Assembly: GCF_005117025.1 (NCBI RefSeq) | Contig: NZ_SWCO01000001.1 | Coordinates: forward strand, 124,001 to 188,000 | From: Alteromonas portus | Lineage (GTDB): Bacteria > Pseudomonadota > Gammaproteobacteria > Enterobacterales > Alteromonadaceae | DNA length: 64,000 nucleotides | Reading direction: 5' to 3' | Shown here: one piece after another, positions 47,388 to 55,618 of the stretch | Position numbering within the stretch: the stretch's first letter is position 1 | Layout: every line of letters begins with the position of its first letter | Position numbers and translations under genes: made by a program | The notes under the pieces: model-generated | What the model saw: the letters and a program-made list of their open reading frames with translations, nothing else | Told to the model about the DNA's origin: nothing | Databases searched by the model: none

Positions 47388-48307
47388 TGAGCATGACGAA
47401 CAATCCAGTGATTGGCATCGTCGGTGCCGGCCTTATGGGGCATGGCATTGCGCAGCGGTTTTTGGCAGCGGGTCTAAAAGTGAATCTTTACGACCCCAAT
47501 GAGGCTGCGTTGGCACATGCGAAAGAACAGATCCCCAAAATATTCGACATTCTGTGTCAGCAAGACACTTCAAGTGAACTACTGACATGCACAACGTCAA
47601 TGGCTGAAGCAGTTTCACATGCTGATTGGGTCATTGAAGCCGGGCCCGAAAAAAAGGACATAAAACGATGTATTTTTAGCGAACTATGCACGTTTGCACC
47701 TAAACATTGCATTTTGGCCACAAATACATCAGCGATTCCTATTGGAGATATTGCTGAAGGGCAAAGTAAGCCTCAGCGGATTATCGGTGCGCACTTCTGG
47801 AATCCACCACACTTAGTCGACCTGGTTGAGGTGGTGCAGAGTCAGTTTACTACGTGCGATGTAGTAAAAAACACTATGACACTATTTTCTCAGGTGGGTT
47901 TGAAGCCGGTACACGTGAAGAAAGATATTCCTGGCTTTATTGGCAATCGCTTGCAACACGCAATGAAGCGGGAAGCTATTGCCCTGGTCAGTCAGGGAGT
48001 ATGCGATGCCGACACTATTGATGAAGTAGTGAAGCACGGGTTTGGCAAGCGGTTGGCGGTACTTGGTCCGCTTGAGCAGTCGGATCTGGTTGGATTGGAC
48101 TTAACCCTCAGCATTCTTTCGACCATTTATCCCCATTTAGATAACAGCAAAACTCCGCAAGGCTTGCTTCAGGAAAAGGTGGCAAGAGGCAAAACGGGTA
48201 TGAGAGTCGGAGAAGGTTTTAAAACCTGGACTGAAGCGACGGCCGAACAGGTGAGGCAGCGTGTTCAGAAACACCTTATTCAGACGCAATTAGATAAAAA
48301 CAATTAG
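47387..48307 (+). CDS. 3-hydroxyacyl-CoA dehydrogenase-like oxidoreductase (copy 2)
   Basis: A 306-residue enzyme with IVGAGLMGHGIAQRF for NAD binding, the ATNTSAIP segment, GAHFWNPPHLVDLVEVV around the active-site His and a C-terminal domain with LAVLGPLEQSDLVGLD. It is a distant paralogue of the gene at 37052-38014. Free-standing members of this size oxidise 3-hydroxy acids or their thioesters. Coupled to the upstream SDR and the downstream crotonase, it could oxidise the hydroxy acid made by ring opening. Confidence 0.87.
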   Translation: MSMTNNPVIGIVGAGLMGHGIAQRFLAAGLKVNLYDPNEAALAHAKEQIPKIFDILCQQDTSSELLTCTTSMAEAVSHADWVIEAGPEKKDIKRCIFSELCTFAPKHCILATNTSAIPIGDIAEGQSKPQRIIGAHFWNPPHLVDLVEVVQSQFTTCDVVKNTMTLFSQVGLKPVHVKKDIPGFIGNRLQHAMKREAIALVSQGVCDADTIDEVVKHGFGKRLAVLGPLEQSDLVGLDLTLSILSTIYPHLDNSKTPQGLLQEKVARGKTGMRVGEGFKTWTEATAEQVRQRVQKHLIQTQLDKNN

Positions 48308-48336
48308 TAATTAACTACAGAACGAGAGGGCTAGTT

Positions 48337-49161
48337 ATGGCTATCAATCAATATTATCAGGTTCCGAAATTAGAAGAATACAGCGAGAGATTTAAAGACT
48401 TTTTCAAATTCAAACGGGAAAACGGCATTCTTGAAGTCAAGATGCACACAAAAGATGGGCCTGTAAAGTGGAGCTATCAGTTCCATCACGCCCTCGCAGA
48501 ATTATGGACGGTAATTGGTCACGACAAAGAAAATGAAGTACTCATTTTAACCTCTACCGGTGATAAATGGATTAACGAGTGGGATGTCGAGTCGTTCAAG
48601 GAAGTCGAGCAATCTCCAGATGACGATAAGCGTTTCGACGTGCAAATTTATGACACCCTTAAAATTGTTGAGAACTTTATCAATGACATCGAAATCCCCA
48701 CAATCGCAGTGATCAATGGTAAAGGGATCCACTGGGAAATGTGTATGATGAGTGACATCACCCTGTGTACACCGGATTTTGTACTGCAGGACGACCACTT
48801 TGGCATGGATTCCGGGCACGTACCTGGTGATGGTATGGGCCTTTGCCTGCAGGAAATTTTAGGCATCAAGCGGGGCAATTACGCCATGCTGACCTGTGAG
48901 GCTATCGATGCTCAGAAGTGTCTTGAATTAGGTGCGGTGAATGAAGTGGTAGAACGTGAAAATATCGTCGATCGGGCTTGGGAAATCGCCGGTGATATCA
49001 TGAAGAAGAGTCGTTCTTGTAGACGCTTGACTCACTATATTTGTGCACGTCCGTGGAAATCTGTTATCGAGCGTGATTTTAGAATTCACGTTTTATCAGA
49101 AATGTATTCTTTCAACTTATCTCACTCAGAACACGATTTTGAATATATAAAATATGATTAA
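48337..49161 (+). CDS. Crotonase-family hydrolase resembling 6-oxocamphor hydrolase
   Basis: A 274-residue enoyl-CoA hydratase/isomerase-fold protein. Its pattern follows 6-oxocamphor hydrolase, a retro-Claisen beta-diketone hydrolase: H37, H132 (GIHWEM before MSD), H154 (DDHF) and D165 (VPGDG) fall where the known catalytic His/Asp set is expected, and RGNYAMLT..EAIDAQKCLELGAVNEVV matches its C-terminal region. The typical CoA-ester oxyanion-hole layout is less clear. It ends the operon and is followed by a terminator. Cleavage of a non-esterified cyclic or linear diketone is inferred. Confidence 0.78.
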   Translation: MAINQYYQVPKLEEYSERFKDFFKFKRENGILEVKMHTKDGPVKWSYQFHHALAELWTVIGHDKENEVLILTSTGDKWINEWDVESFKEVEQSPDDDKRFDVQIYDTLKIVENFINDIEIPTIAVINGKGIHWEMCMMSDITLCTPDFVLQDDHFGMDSGHVPGDGMGLCLQEILGIKRGNYAMLTCEAIDAQKCLELGAVNEVVERENIVDRAWEIAGDIMKKSRSCRRLTHYICARPWKSVIERDFRIHVLSEMYSFNLSHSEHDFEYIKYD

Positions 49162-49273
49162 CTCTAGCTTTTGGAGCTCATTTAAAAAGCTAGGTCGAAG
49201 TAGATGTCATATTTAATTTAAGTTAAGCGGGGTTGGACTTAACTCACTGATTATAAATCGACAAAATAAAAAG

Positions 49274-49309
49274 AGCAGTGCTTGCAATTTTAAAAACACT
49301 GCTTTTTTT
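49274..49309. terminator. Bidirectional terminator after the catabolic operon
   Basis: AGCAGTG pairs with CACTGCT, flanked by A run before and seven T after. It ends the plus-strand catabolic operon and, in reverse, the M49-like peptidase gene. Confidence 0.85.
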
Positions 49310-49338
49310 GAATGTGCAATTAAGTGGCTCGATCAGAG

Positions 49339-51033
49339 TTAATCTGCAAGCCCTAGCTCTTTCTTACCTTGATTAAAGTGAATATCAACCGGGATGCTGG
49401 CTGCTTCTAAGCGTGCTAAATCCGAAGCAAGATCGGGTTTAATGACACCCATAGTTTCTACTAGCTTTGCCACGCCGTCGTAATCACCGTCGCCTTGTAG
49501 TGTAAGGATTAATTCAGATAGCGCTTCTACTGCTGCGCCCATCTTCTGCATATTTACGCGATACATGCCGTCTTCTGTTTTTTCGAAGGCGCCCTGCTGG
49601 GCAAAGAAGTTAAAGCGGATCATGTTCGCTTTTCCGTGTGCAGAGCTTGCGCCGAAACGGACAGAACGGAAAATGCCAGCCATAAAGGTCACGTAGTAGT
49701 CTTCAAGTGTACCTTCAGTGATTTCACCTTTTTCAAGAAGGCTTTGTACCATGTACAAACCTAGAATATCCGCTTTGCCTTCTTCAAGAGCTGACGCATG
49801 CTCTTTAAGTGCGCCGCGAACAGTCCCTGAACCATCTAAGGTATTCTTAATGCCTAAACCGTGCGCCACTTCGTGAAACATGGTGTTCGCGAAAAAGGCG
49901 TCGAACGTAATGTGTTCACGTTGCTCTGGTACAATTAGCGTGTCTGCAATAGGCACTAAAATAGTATCGAACTTTGCACGCATCGCGTTTTTAAGCTGAA
50001 GGCGGCGGGTACCCTTTTCTAGCTGCACTCGCTCGTCATTGGGCAAGTTGATCGCAATGGTCTTACTGCCAGCATTAGAGTGGCCCGCATAATAAATAAC
50101 ATCGTAAGCGTTTAGATCTGCATCAGAACCTGGCATTTCCGCTTTATATGCTTCAGCAACCGGAAGGCCTTGCTGTAATTCAGGCAAGAAGGCCGCGTAT
50201 TTAGCTAGCTTTTCACTCCATGCTAAGTCTTTAATAAGCACGTAGGCTTCAAACGCTGCTCGATAGCCAAACAATTGGTCTTCGTAGCTTTCAATAGGGC
50301 CGATAACCAGCTCAACAGGATTGGTTTTCATATCCATCCACGCCATGTCAGAAGCCAGGTAATCGTCTGACAATAAAGCTTCAGAACGCAGTTGCAGGTA
50401 TTGCTTGAAGCTTTCGTCCTCAGCCAACTCTGACGCTTTTTTGAGCAGGTCAGACGCCTTCATTAACTCACTCTTGAAGGCCTCAGAATAAGGCACAGAA
50501 TACAGCTTACCTGCTTCATCGCGCTTCACCATAGAGTAAAGACCTTGCTTGTCGTCAAAATCTGCCGTGGCAAATTCTTCCTTTTCCATATCATGGGGAT
50601 AAAACTCTGCGCCTAAGGCTTTGTCTTCATAGCCGCTAATAAAAGGCGTATCGCCATTTAGTCGATCCCAAGGACCATAGTTAATCGCTGCAAAGTGACG
50701 TACTTTTTCGTCACTTATTGAAGAAAGGAAGGCATCTTTATCTTCAAAAAACGCCTGTTTCCAAAACAAGTCGTCCATGATTTTTGACGCATCTATTAAT
50801 AGCGAAAGCATCTTGTGTTGATTGTCACTTAGGTGTGACAAATCACTGGTAAGGTCTACGGCGTGATAAATTGACAAGCGAGACTCGTCAATAAGTAAGG
50901 TTTGCTCTGTAGCGGTTTCAGGCTTTGCCGTTTGAGTTTGCGTTGTATCGGTGCTTTTACTACACGCAGTCAGCATTAATAACCCTGCCACTGCTGACGC
51001 AATAGGAGAGTATGTTGAAATCGTCTTTTTCAT
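49339..51033 (-). CDS. Lipoprotein M49-like (dipeptidyl-peptidase III-type) zinc peptidase
   Basis: A 564-residue exported protein. The N-terminal signal ends in a lipobox, LTAC with Cys at about residue 24. The zinc site reads HEVAHG (about residue 396) with a downstream EEGKAD carrying the third ligand, as in the M49 family, although the metal motif here is HEXXH instead of the six-residue HEXXGH of classical DPP III. It probably cleaves peptides in the periplasm. It diverges from the HDOD gene across a 440-base gap (51034-51477) that shows no other element I can name. Confidence 0.8.
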   Translation of the reverse strand: MKKTISTYSPIASAVAGLLMLTACSKSTDTTQTQTAKPETATEQTLLIDESRLSIYHAVDLTSDLSHLSDNQHKMLSLLIDASKIMDDLFWKQAFFEDKDAFLSSISDEKVRHFAAINYGPWDRLNGDTPFISGYEDKALGAEFYPHDMEKEEFATADFDDKQGLYSMVKRDEAGKLYSVPYSEAFKSELMKASDLLKKASELAEDESFKQYLQLRSEALLSDDYLASDMAWMDMKTNPVELVIGPIESYEDQLFGYRAAFEAYVLIKDLAWSEKLAKYAAFLPELQQGLPVAEAYKAEMPGSDADLNAYDVIYYAGHSNAGSKTIAINLPNDERVQLEKGTRRLQLKNAMRAKFDTILVPIADTLIVPEQREHITFDAFFANTMFHEVAHGLGIKNTLDGSGTVRGALKEHASALEEGKADILGLYMVQSLLEKGEITEGTLEDYYVTFMAGIFRSVRFGASSAHGKANMIRFNFFAQQGAFEKTEDGMYRVNMQKMGAAVEALSELILTLQGDGDYDGVAKLVETMGVIKPDLASDLARLEAASIPVDIHFNQGKKELGLAD

Positions 51034-51477
51034 AATGAATTTTTACCGTGTCGTTTCGCTGTATTTTTACAGTAGTTGGTGCGGTGATTAGGTCACTTAC
51101 TATAGCTATGCTTTTGATTTAATACAAAAGTATGAAAATTATTTGTCTAATATCAATACTGGTTTGCTACTAGTTGTCTATACTTTAGAAAAGCTCTGGT
51201 GCTTCAGCTGACACAATTTATTCGTCGTGAAGCAGCCTTTTTAGTTGGTCGAAACTAAAGAGCTACTATAGTATGGTGATAGAAATACCATAATAAAACA
51301 ATAAACGGTTTGTATTTTAGCGTGAAACATAGAGGCCTATGTGAATGAACGCAGGGAATGCAACGCATGAACATTCAATTTGTTTAGTGCGTCAGAATTA
51401 TTGATGCCTAGATGAACAACGGGTAACGCAAACTATCGCCTTATCAAGGCTATTTGGAACTTTCTAAGGGTAGAAAT

Positions 51478-52314
51478 ATGTCTACACAGAACGCGCTTTC
51501 AACCATCTTGGTTGAAAAAATAAATAATGACACACTGGTCCTTCCTACACTTCCTGCTATTGCATTGAAAGTCCGTAAAGCGGCAGACGATCCCGATATT
51601 AACCTGAACGCAATGGGTGATGTTATCGGTCAAGATCCATCACTCAGCGCAAGAATGATCAAAATTGCGAATAGCGCTTACATGGGCCGCAGTGTAAAAG
51701 TGACTTCTATCAGCCAAGCGGTAACACGAATTGGTTTGCGCCAAATTAAGAATATCTCTACAGCGTTAGCAATGGAGCAGCTATTCGTTTCTAAAAACGA
51801 TGTAGTTGCACGCTATTTACAGCAAGAGTGGGCAAACACTGTAAATATTGTTGCTAACTCTATGGCAGTACTTCAGCTGTATATCGCGCGTACGAAAAAG
51901 CGTGAAATGAGCATGGATACCATGACGCTAGCGGCACTGGTTCACAACATTGGCGTTTTACCTATTTTGACTGAAGCTGAACGTCATCCCGAAGTCTTTG
52001 CTAACCCTTCATTCCTTGAAGTTGCTATAGATAAATTAGCTGGACGCATTGGTGCAAGCATCATGAGAGAGTGGGGCTTCGGCGATAGCTTTGTCAACGT
52101 AGCTAAAAACTGGAAAGACTTAAGCTATCTTCCTGATGAACTAAGTTATATTGATTTTGTTCGTGTAGGTGCCGCAGTCTCAGGCGCCGCAGGCAGTCAA
52201 AAAGATGCTATCTTGAATTTAGCTATACAGCGCGGTGTTGTAGAGGATATGGGCGAACTTCACTCTGACGAGTTTGAAGAATTAGCAAGTGTAGCCAAGC
52301 AAATATTCTTGTAA
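51478..52314 (+). CDS. HDOD-domain signalling protein
   Basis: A 278-residue cytoplasmic protein that is almost entirely an HDOD domain (ALKVRKAADDPDINLNAMGDVIGQDPSLSARMIKIANSAY, ISQAVTRIGLRQI, ALVHNIGVLPI). The family is related to HD phosphohydrolases but usually lacks the metal pair, and takes part in signalling and stress responses. The ATG at 51478 has AAGGG upstream and is preferred over an earlier in-frame start. It stands alone and ends in a strong terminator. Confidence 0.88.
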   Translation: MSTQNALSTILVEKINNDTLVLPTLPAIALKVRKAADDPDINLNAMGDVIGQDPSLSARMIKIANSAYMGRSVKVTSISQAVTRIGLRQIKNISTALAMEQLFVSKNDVVARYLQQEWANTVNIVANSMAVLQLYIARTKKREMSMDTMTLAALVHNIGVLPILTEAERHPEVFANPSFLEVAIDKLAGRIGASIMREWGFGDSFVNVAKNWKDLSYLPDELSYIDFVRVGAAVSGAAGSQKDAILNLAIQRGVVEDMGELHSDEFEELASVAKQIFL

Positions 52315-52357
52315 GCAGGTAAGCTTTTAAGCTACTCCTAGCGCTACACAGCAATGT

Positions 52358-52402
52358 AAGGCCGATACAGAAGAGAACCTTCAAAACGTATCGGCCTTTT
52401 TG
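52358..52402 (+). terminator. Rho-independent terminator after the HDOD gene
   Basis: AAGGCCGATAC pairs with GTATCGGCCTT across a 19-base loop and runs into TTTT. It could also serve benE on the other strand. Confidence 0.85.
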
Positions 52403-52443
52403 TTAGGTAAAGTTAGCTATGGAAATTACGCTAAAAAGCAACA

Positions 52444-53634
52444 CTAGGCGTTAGCAGGTTTCTTTTGGACATACAGTAATATTAAACCTAGCCCCAGCCC
52501 CCACACGGCAGAGGTCATAGAAAATAAGCTAAATCCTGACGCCGTACACAGCATGGTAAGCAGCGCAGGAGCTCTGTGATGTTCTACTTCCATAGCGCGA
52601 ACCACCGCCCCTTGCAGCGTAGCTAATAGAGCTAGCCCAGCAAGAAGGTGAATGATAATACTGGGCATATTAACAAATAACGCGACAACCACAGACGCTA
52701 ACAGCCCCATAAATAAATACGCCACGCCGGCTGCAATAGCCGCTTTATAGCGTTGTGACTTTTCATTATCTGCCTGCTCACCCATGCATAACGCCGCCGT
52801 TATTGCCGCTAAGTTAAAGGTAAAACCACCGAAAGGTGCTAATAAGGCTTGAACAATGGCAATGCCTGACAAAATGGGTTTGTGGTCGGGCGTATAGCCG
52901 TGGGCATGATGAATTGCTATGCCGGGCAAGTTTTGGGAAAGCGTGGTAATAAGAAAAAGAGGAAAGGCTAAGCCAATGGCGGCACTAAGCGAGAAACTGG
53001 GGGTAACCCAGATAGGCTCAGGCAACGTGAACATTGATGCCAGCCCTGATGAGCCGCTTGGTAAAGCAACAGTACCGCTGGCACTGGTCATAAACAAACT
53101 AATGCCCACCGACATAATTAGTAGTAACAGCATCAAATAGCGGGGAAATAGTCGGCTTCCTATTAGATATGCTGTGATAAATAACGCAACTAAGTGGGGT
53201 GCTTCATTAACATCACTGAATATCGCAAGGCATATGGGCAAAAGAATACCGGCTAAAAGTGCAGATGAAATGGCCGGAGGAATGCGACTAATTTGTTTGA
53301 GTAAAGTCCGACTTTGCGCTGTTATAAGTGAAAGCGTTGCGCATATTACAAATGCACCAATGGCTTCACTTAAACTATAGTCGCCGATACTGGTTAACAA
53401 AAAAGCCGCACCAGGCGTGGACCAAGCGGTAACAACGGGCAGCTTGGAGAGCCACGAAAACAGAATACAGGTAATACCCATTCCTAGACCAAGCGCGAAT
53501 AACCAGCTTATTACCATGTCATCGCTAGCGCCAGCTTTGCGCGCTACATCAATGATAATAACAACAGAACTACTGTAACCTACCGTAACGGCGGTAAGCC
53601 CTGCGCTGATATGACTTAACTTCCATTTGCTCAT
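52444..53634 (-). CDS. benE: Benzoate/H+ symporter family transporter (BenE/YdcO)
   Basis: A 396-residue inner-membrane protein with about 12 hydrophobic segments and the family segments VTAWSTPGAAFLL, PPAISSALLAGILLP and PFGGFTFNLAAITAALCMG. The divergent XRE-cupin gene is its likely regulator, the same pairing as ydcO-ydcN in E. coli. Substrate may be benzoate or another aromatic acid; this is known for the family but not shown here. Confidence 0.88.
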   Translation of the reverse strand: MSKWKLSHISAGLTAVTVGYSSSVVIIIDVARKAGASDDMVISWLFALGLGMGITCILFSWLSKLPVVTAWSTPGAAFLLTSIGDYSLSEAIGAFVICATLSLITAQSRTLLKQISRIPPAISSALLAGILLPICLAIFSDVNEAPHLVALFITAYLIGSRLFPRYLMLLLLIMSVGISLFMTSASGTVALPSGSSGLASMFTLPEPIWVTPSFSLSAAIGLAFPLFLITTLSQNLPGIAIHHAHGYTPDHKPILSGIAIVQALLAPFGGFTFNLAAITAALCMGEQADNEKSQRYKAAIAAGVAYLFMGLLASVVVALFVNMPSIIIHLLAGLALLATLQGAVVRAMEVEHHRAPALLTMLCTASGFSLFSMTSAVWGLGLGLILLYVQKKPANA

Positions 53635-53725
53635 GAAAACCCTCGTGATGGCATTTCGAATTGGAAACGACTGAGCGATAAAAACACGCTTTTAGTGTTT
53701 ATCGAATGTGCTACTCTACCTTTCT

Positions 53726-53741
53726 GTGCGCTATAACGTAC
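53726..53741. promoter_or_regulatory. Candidate operator 1 in the benE/XRE intergenic region
   Basis: GTGCGCTATAACGTAC is an imperfect 16-base palindrome. Together with its copy at 53761-53776 it forms a matched pair with centres 35 bases apart in the divergent promoter. Likely bound by the XRE-cupin protein. Confidence 0.6.
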
Positions 53742-53760
53742 AATGGGTAACTTAACATTT

Positions 53761-53776
53761 GTGCGTTATAGCGCAC
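53761..53776. promoter_or_regulatory. Candidate operator 2 in the benE/XRE intergenic region
   Basis: GTGCGTTATAGCGCAC is a near-perfect palindrome and the inverted copy of the site at 53726-53741; a 14-base segment is an exact reverse complement. It lies 45 bases before the XRE start. Confidence 0.6.
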
Positions 53777-53821
53777 AACTGCTTTATTAATATCAGCGAC
53801 TAAATAAAAGGCCTTTATTAC

Positions 53822-54385
53822 ATGGCAAAAGCAAATGCGCAGCCTTCTGCTATTTCAAGAAGTATTGCACAGCACCTGCAGTCTGTTCGTAAAGCTAGGG
53901 GGCTTTCCCTTGATAAAACCGCCCAGTTGACGGGCGTGTCTAAAGCCATGTTGGGGCAAATAGAACGAGGTGAGTCTAGTCCTACAATCGCTACCTTGTG
54001 GAAGATAGCAACAGGTCTTGCGTGTTCTTTTTCTTCATTCTTATCGGGTGATGAAACCGCCCCTACGGCTCAACGTGCCGATAACAAGTTCGCTAACGAC
54101 CCAAATGTAACCATTAAAACGCTATTTCCTTATAACTCAGCTACCCAGTTTGAAATGTTTGAACTATGCCTAACAGACTTTCATGAGCAGCACTCTTCGG
54201 CTCACCAAATAGGCGTCACCGAACATATTCACGTACTACAAGGAAAGTTAGGAGTGTTGCAAGATGGCCAGTGGAAAATCTATCAGGCGCAAGAGCAATG
54301 TATATTGCGCGCAGACCAACCCCACGGTTATCGAGACGTAGTAGGAGAGACACGCTTTGTTGTAGTGATTCACTATCCCGCTTGA
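53822..54385 (+). CDS. XRE-family regulator with C-terminal cupin domain
   Basis: A 187-residue transcription factor. Helix-turn-helix at about residues 20-75 (SLDKTAQLTGVSKAMLGQIERGESSPTIATLWKIA) and a cupin sensor at about residues 105-185 (EHIHVLQGKLGVLQDG). It has the same domain plan as E. coli YdcN. It diverges from benE and is flanked by palindromic operators, so autoregulation and control of benE are likely. Confidence 0.9.
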   Translation: MAKANAQPSAISRSIAQHLQSVRKARGLSLDKTAQLTGVSKAMLGQIERGESSPTIATLWKIATGLACSFSSFLSGDETAPTAQRADNKFANDPNVTIKTLFPYNSATQFEMFELCLTDFHEQHSSAHQIGVTEHIHVLQGKLGVLQDGQWKIYQAQEQCILRADQPHGYRDVVGETRFVVVIHYPA

Positions 54386-54492
54386 ACTTAAAGCGGCTTG
54401 GTCACTTTTCTGTTAAAGCCAGAAAGACTTTGTGCTGAAAGTTGGTTGCCAGTTCAAATGTGCTAGTTAAAAATACTTCAATGATCCTGGTT

Positions 54493-54526
54493 AAAAGCCT
54501 AACTACCCTAAGGTAATTAGGCTTTT
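54493..54526 (+). terminator. Rho-independent terminator after the XRE-cupin gene
   Basis: A long stem, AAAAGCCTAA with TTAGGCTTTT plus an inner TACC with GGTA, lies 110 bases after the stop. The flanking A and T runs also allow use from the rdgC side. Confidence 0.8.
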
Positions 54527-54578
54527 CGATAGCGCGAGGCTATTTTTCTTATTGGCTTATTACTTACTTGCCGCTAGC

Positions 54579-55490
54579 TTATAAACTATCGTCGTTAAGA
54601 TTAAGCGCTCCGCGAAGGAAGTTAAGTAGCGTACAAATTTCAGCTGACATTAGTGCAAACTCTGCATCGAGGCGTGCCTCAACCTGATCTTTTGGCACAT
54701 CGTCAGTTTCTTCTTTAATGCGGTCGGTGAACTTAATACGTTTAATAGCACCATCTTCACACATAATAGCTGTAAGCGTTTCTGCATATTCAAACGCGAC
54801 TTTTTGCACCAGTTTACCGGCATCTAAATGAATACTGATTTCTTCGCTGTCTAGCGGCTGGTTCTTGCAACGAATAACGCTGCCGGTGTCATCGGTAGAT
54901 TTAAGCTCAGCTTCTTCTAGTAAGCCTACGCCTTCTGGTGTTGACTCAGTAACCCAGTGTGTAAGTTCGCTTTGAAGGCTTCTGCGCGTAAAGGGAACAA
55001 CCGGCAGTGAGCCAATCGCTTTTCTAACCATGGCCAAAAAGGCTTCGGCTTTGCCATCAGATGATGCGTCAACTACGACTAAGTTGTCAGCAAGTGATAT
55101 AAAACCGTGGGTGTAGGTGTTTTTCGTAAAGGCCTGTGGCAGCAAGCGTGTCTGAATTTCTTGCTTAAGGTCAGCTTTGGCTTTTTTGCCAACTGGCGAC
55201 CCTGTTTCCATTTCAATTTTAGCCACCATTTCGTCAAGCTCGGCATTTACTACCGCACCAGGCAGAATTTTTTCTTGTTTCTTTAGCGTTATCCAAAAGC
55301 GCTGTTGAACAACATGGAACATGGTACCTTGCTTACCTGCCTGAGAAAAAGGGGAAGCGAATCCCATGGTTGCCAAGTCTTGGCTGCCGCATGGGCGAAA
55401 AGCATGCTCGTTAAGCGCGCGCTCTAAATCGCCCTCGTCTAGCGATAACGGCTGAGTAATTTGATAGGCTTTTACATTTTTAAACCACAT
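54579..55490 (-). CDS. rdgC: Recombination-associated protein RdgC
   Basis: A 303-residue cytoplasmic DNA-binding protein matching RdgC along its length (MWFKNVKAYQITQPL at the start, HAFRPCGSQDLATMGF, and AFLAMVRKAIGSLPVVP). It forms a ring on DNA and limits RecA activity. It stands alone between two terminators. Confidence 0.96.
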   Translation of the reverse strand: MWFKNVKAYQITQPLSLDEGDLERALNEHAFRPCGSQDLATMGFASPFSQAGKQGTMFHVVQQRFWITLKKQEKILPGAVVNAELDEMVAKIEMETGSPVGKKAKADLKQEIQTRLLPQAFTKNTYTHGFISLADNLVVVDASSDGKAEAFLAMVRKAIGSLPVVPFTRRSLQSELTHWVTESTPEGVGLLEEAELKSTDDTGSVIRCKNQPLDSEEISIHLDAGKLVQKVAFEYAETLTAIMCEDGAIKRIKFTDRIKEETDDVPKDQVEARLDAEFALMSAEICTLLNFLRGALNLNDDSL

Positions 55491-55573
55491 AGTTTACGCA
55501 TTCTCTTGATAAAAATAGGGCGCAAGCGTACCAATGTAAGACTTGCGGTGCAATTGAATAAAAGAGTCTAAAA

Positions 55574-55592
55574 AGCGTGTCTGTCACACGCT
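55574..55592 (-). terminator. Terminator after the histidine kinase gene
   Basis: On the minus strand AGCGTGT pairs with ACACGCT across a five-base loop and is followed by TTTTTAG, about 25 bases after the kinase stop. Confidence 0.75.
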
Positions 55593-55618
55593 CTTAATAT
55601 TGAAGATAGCAAGAAAGG

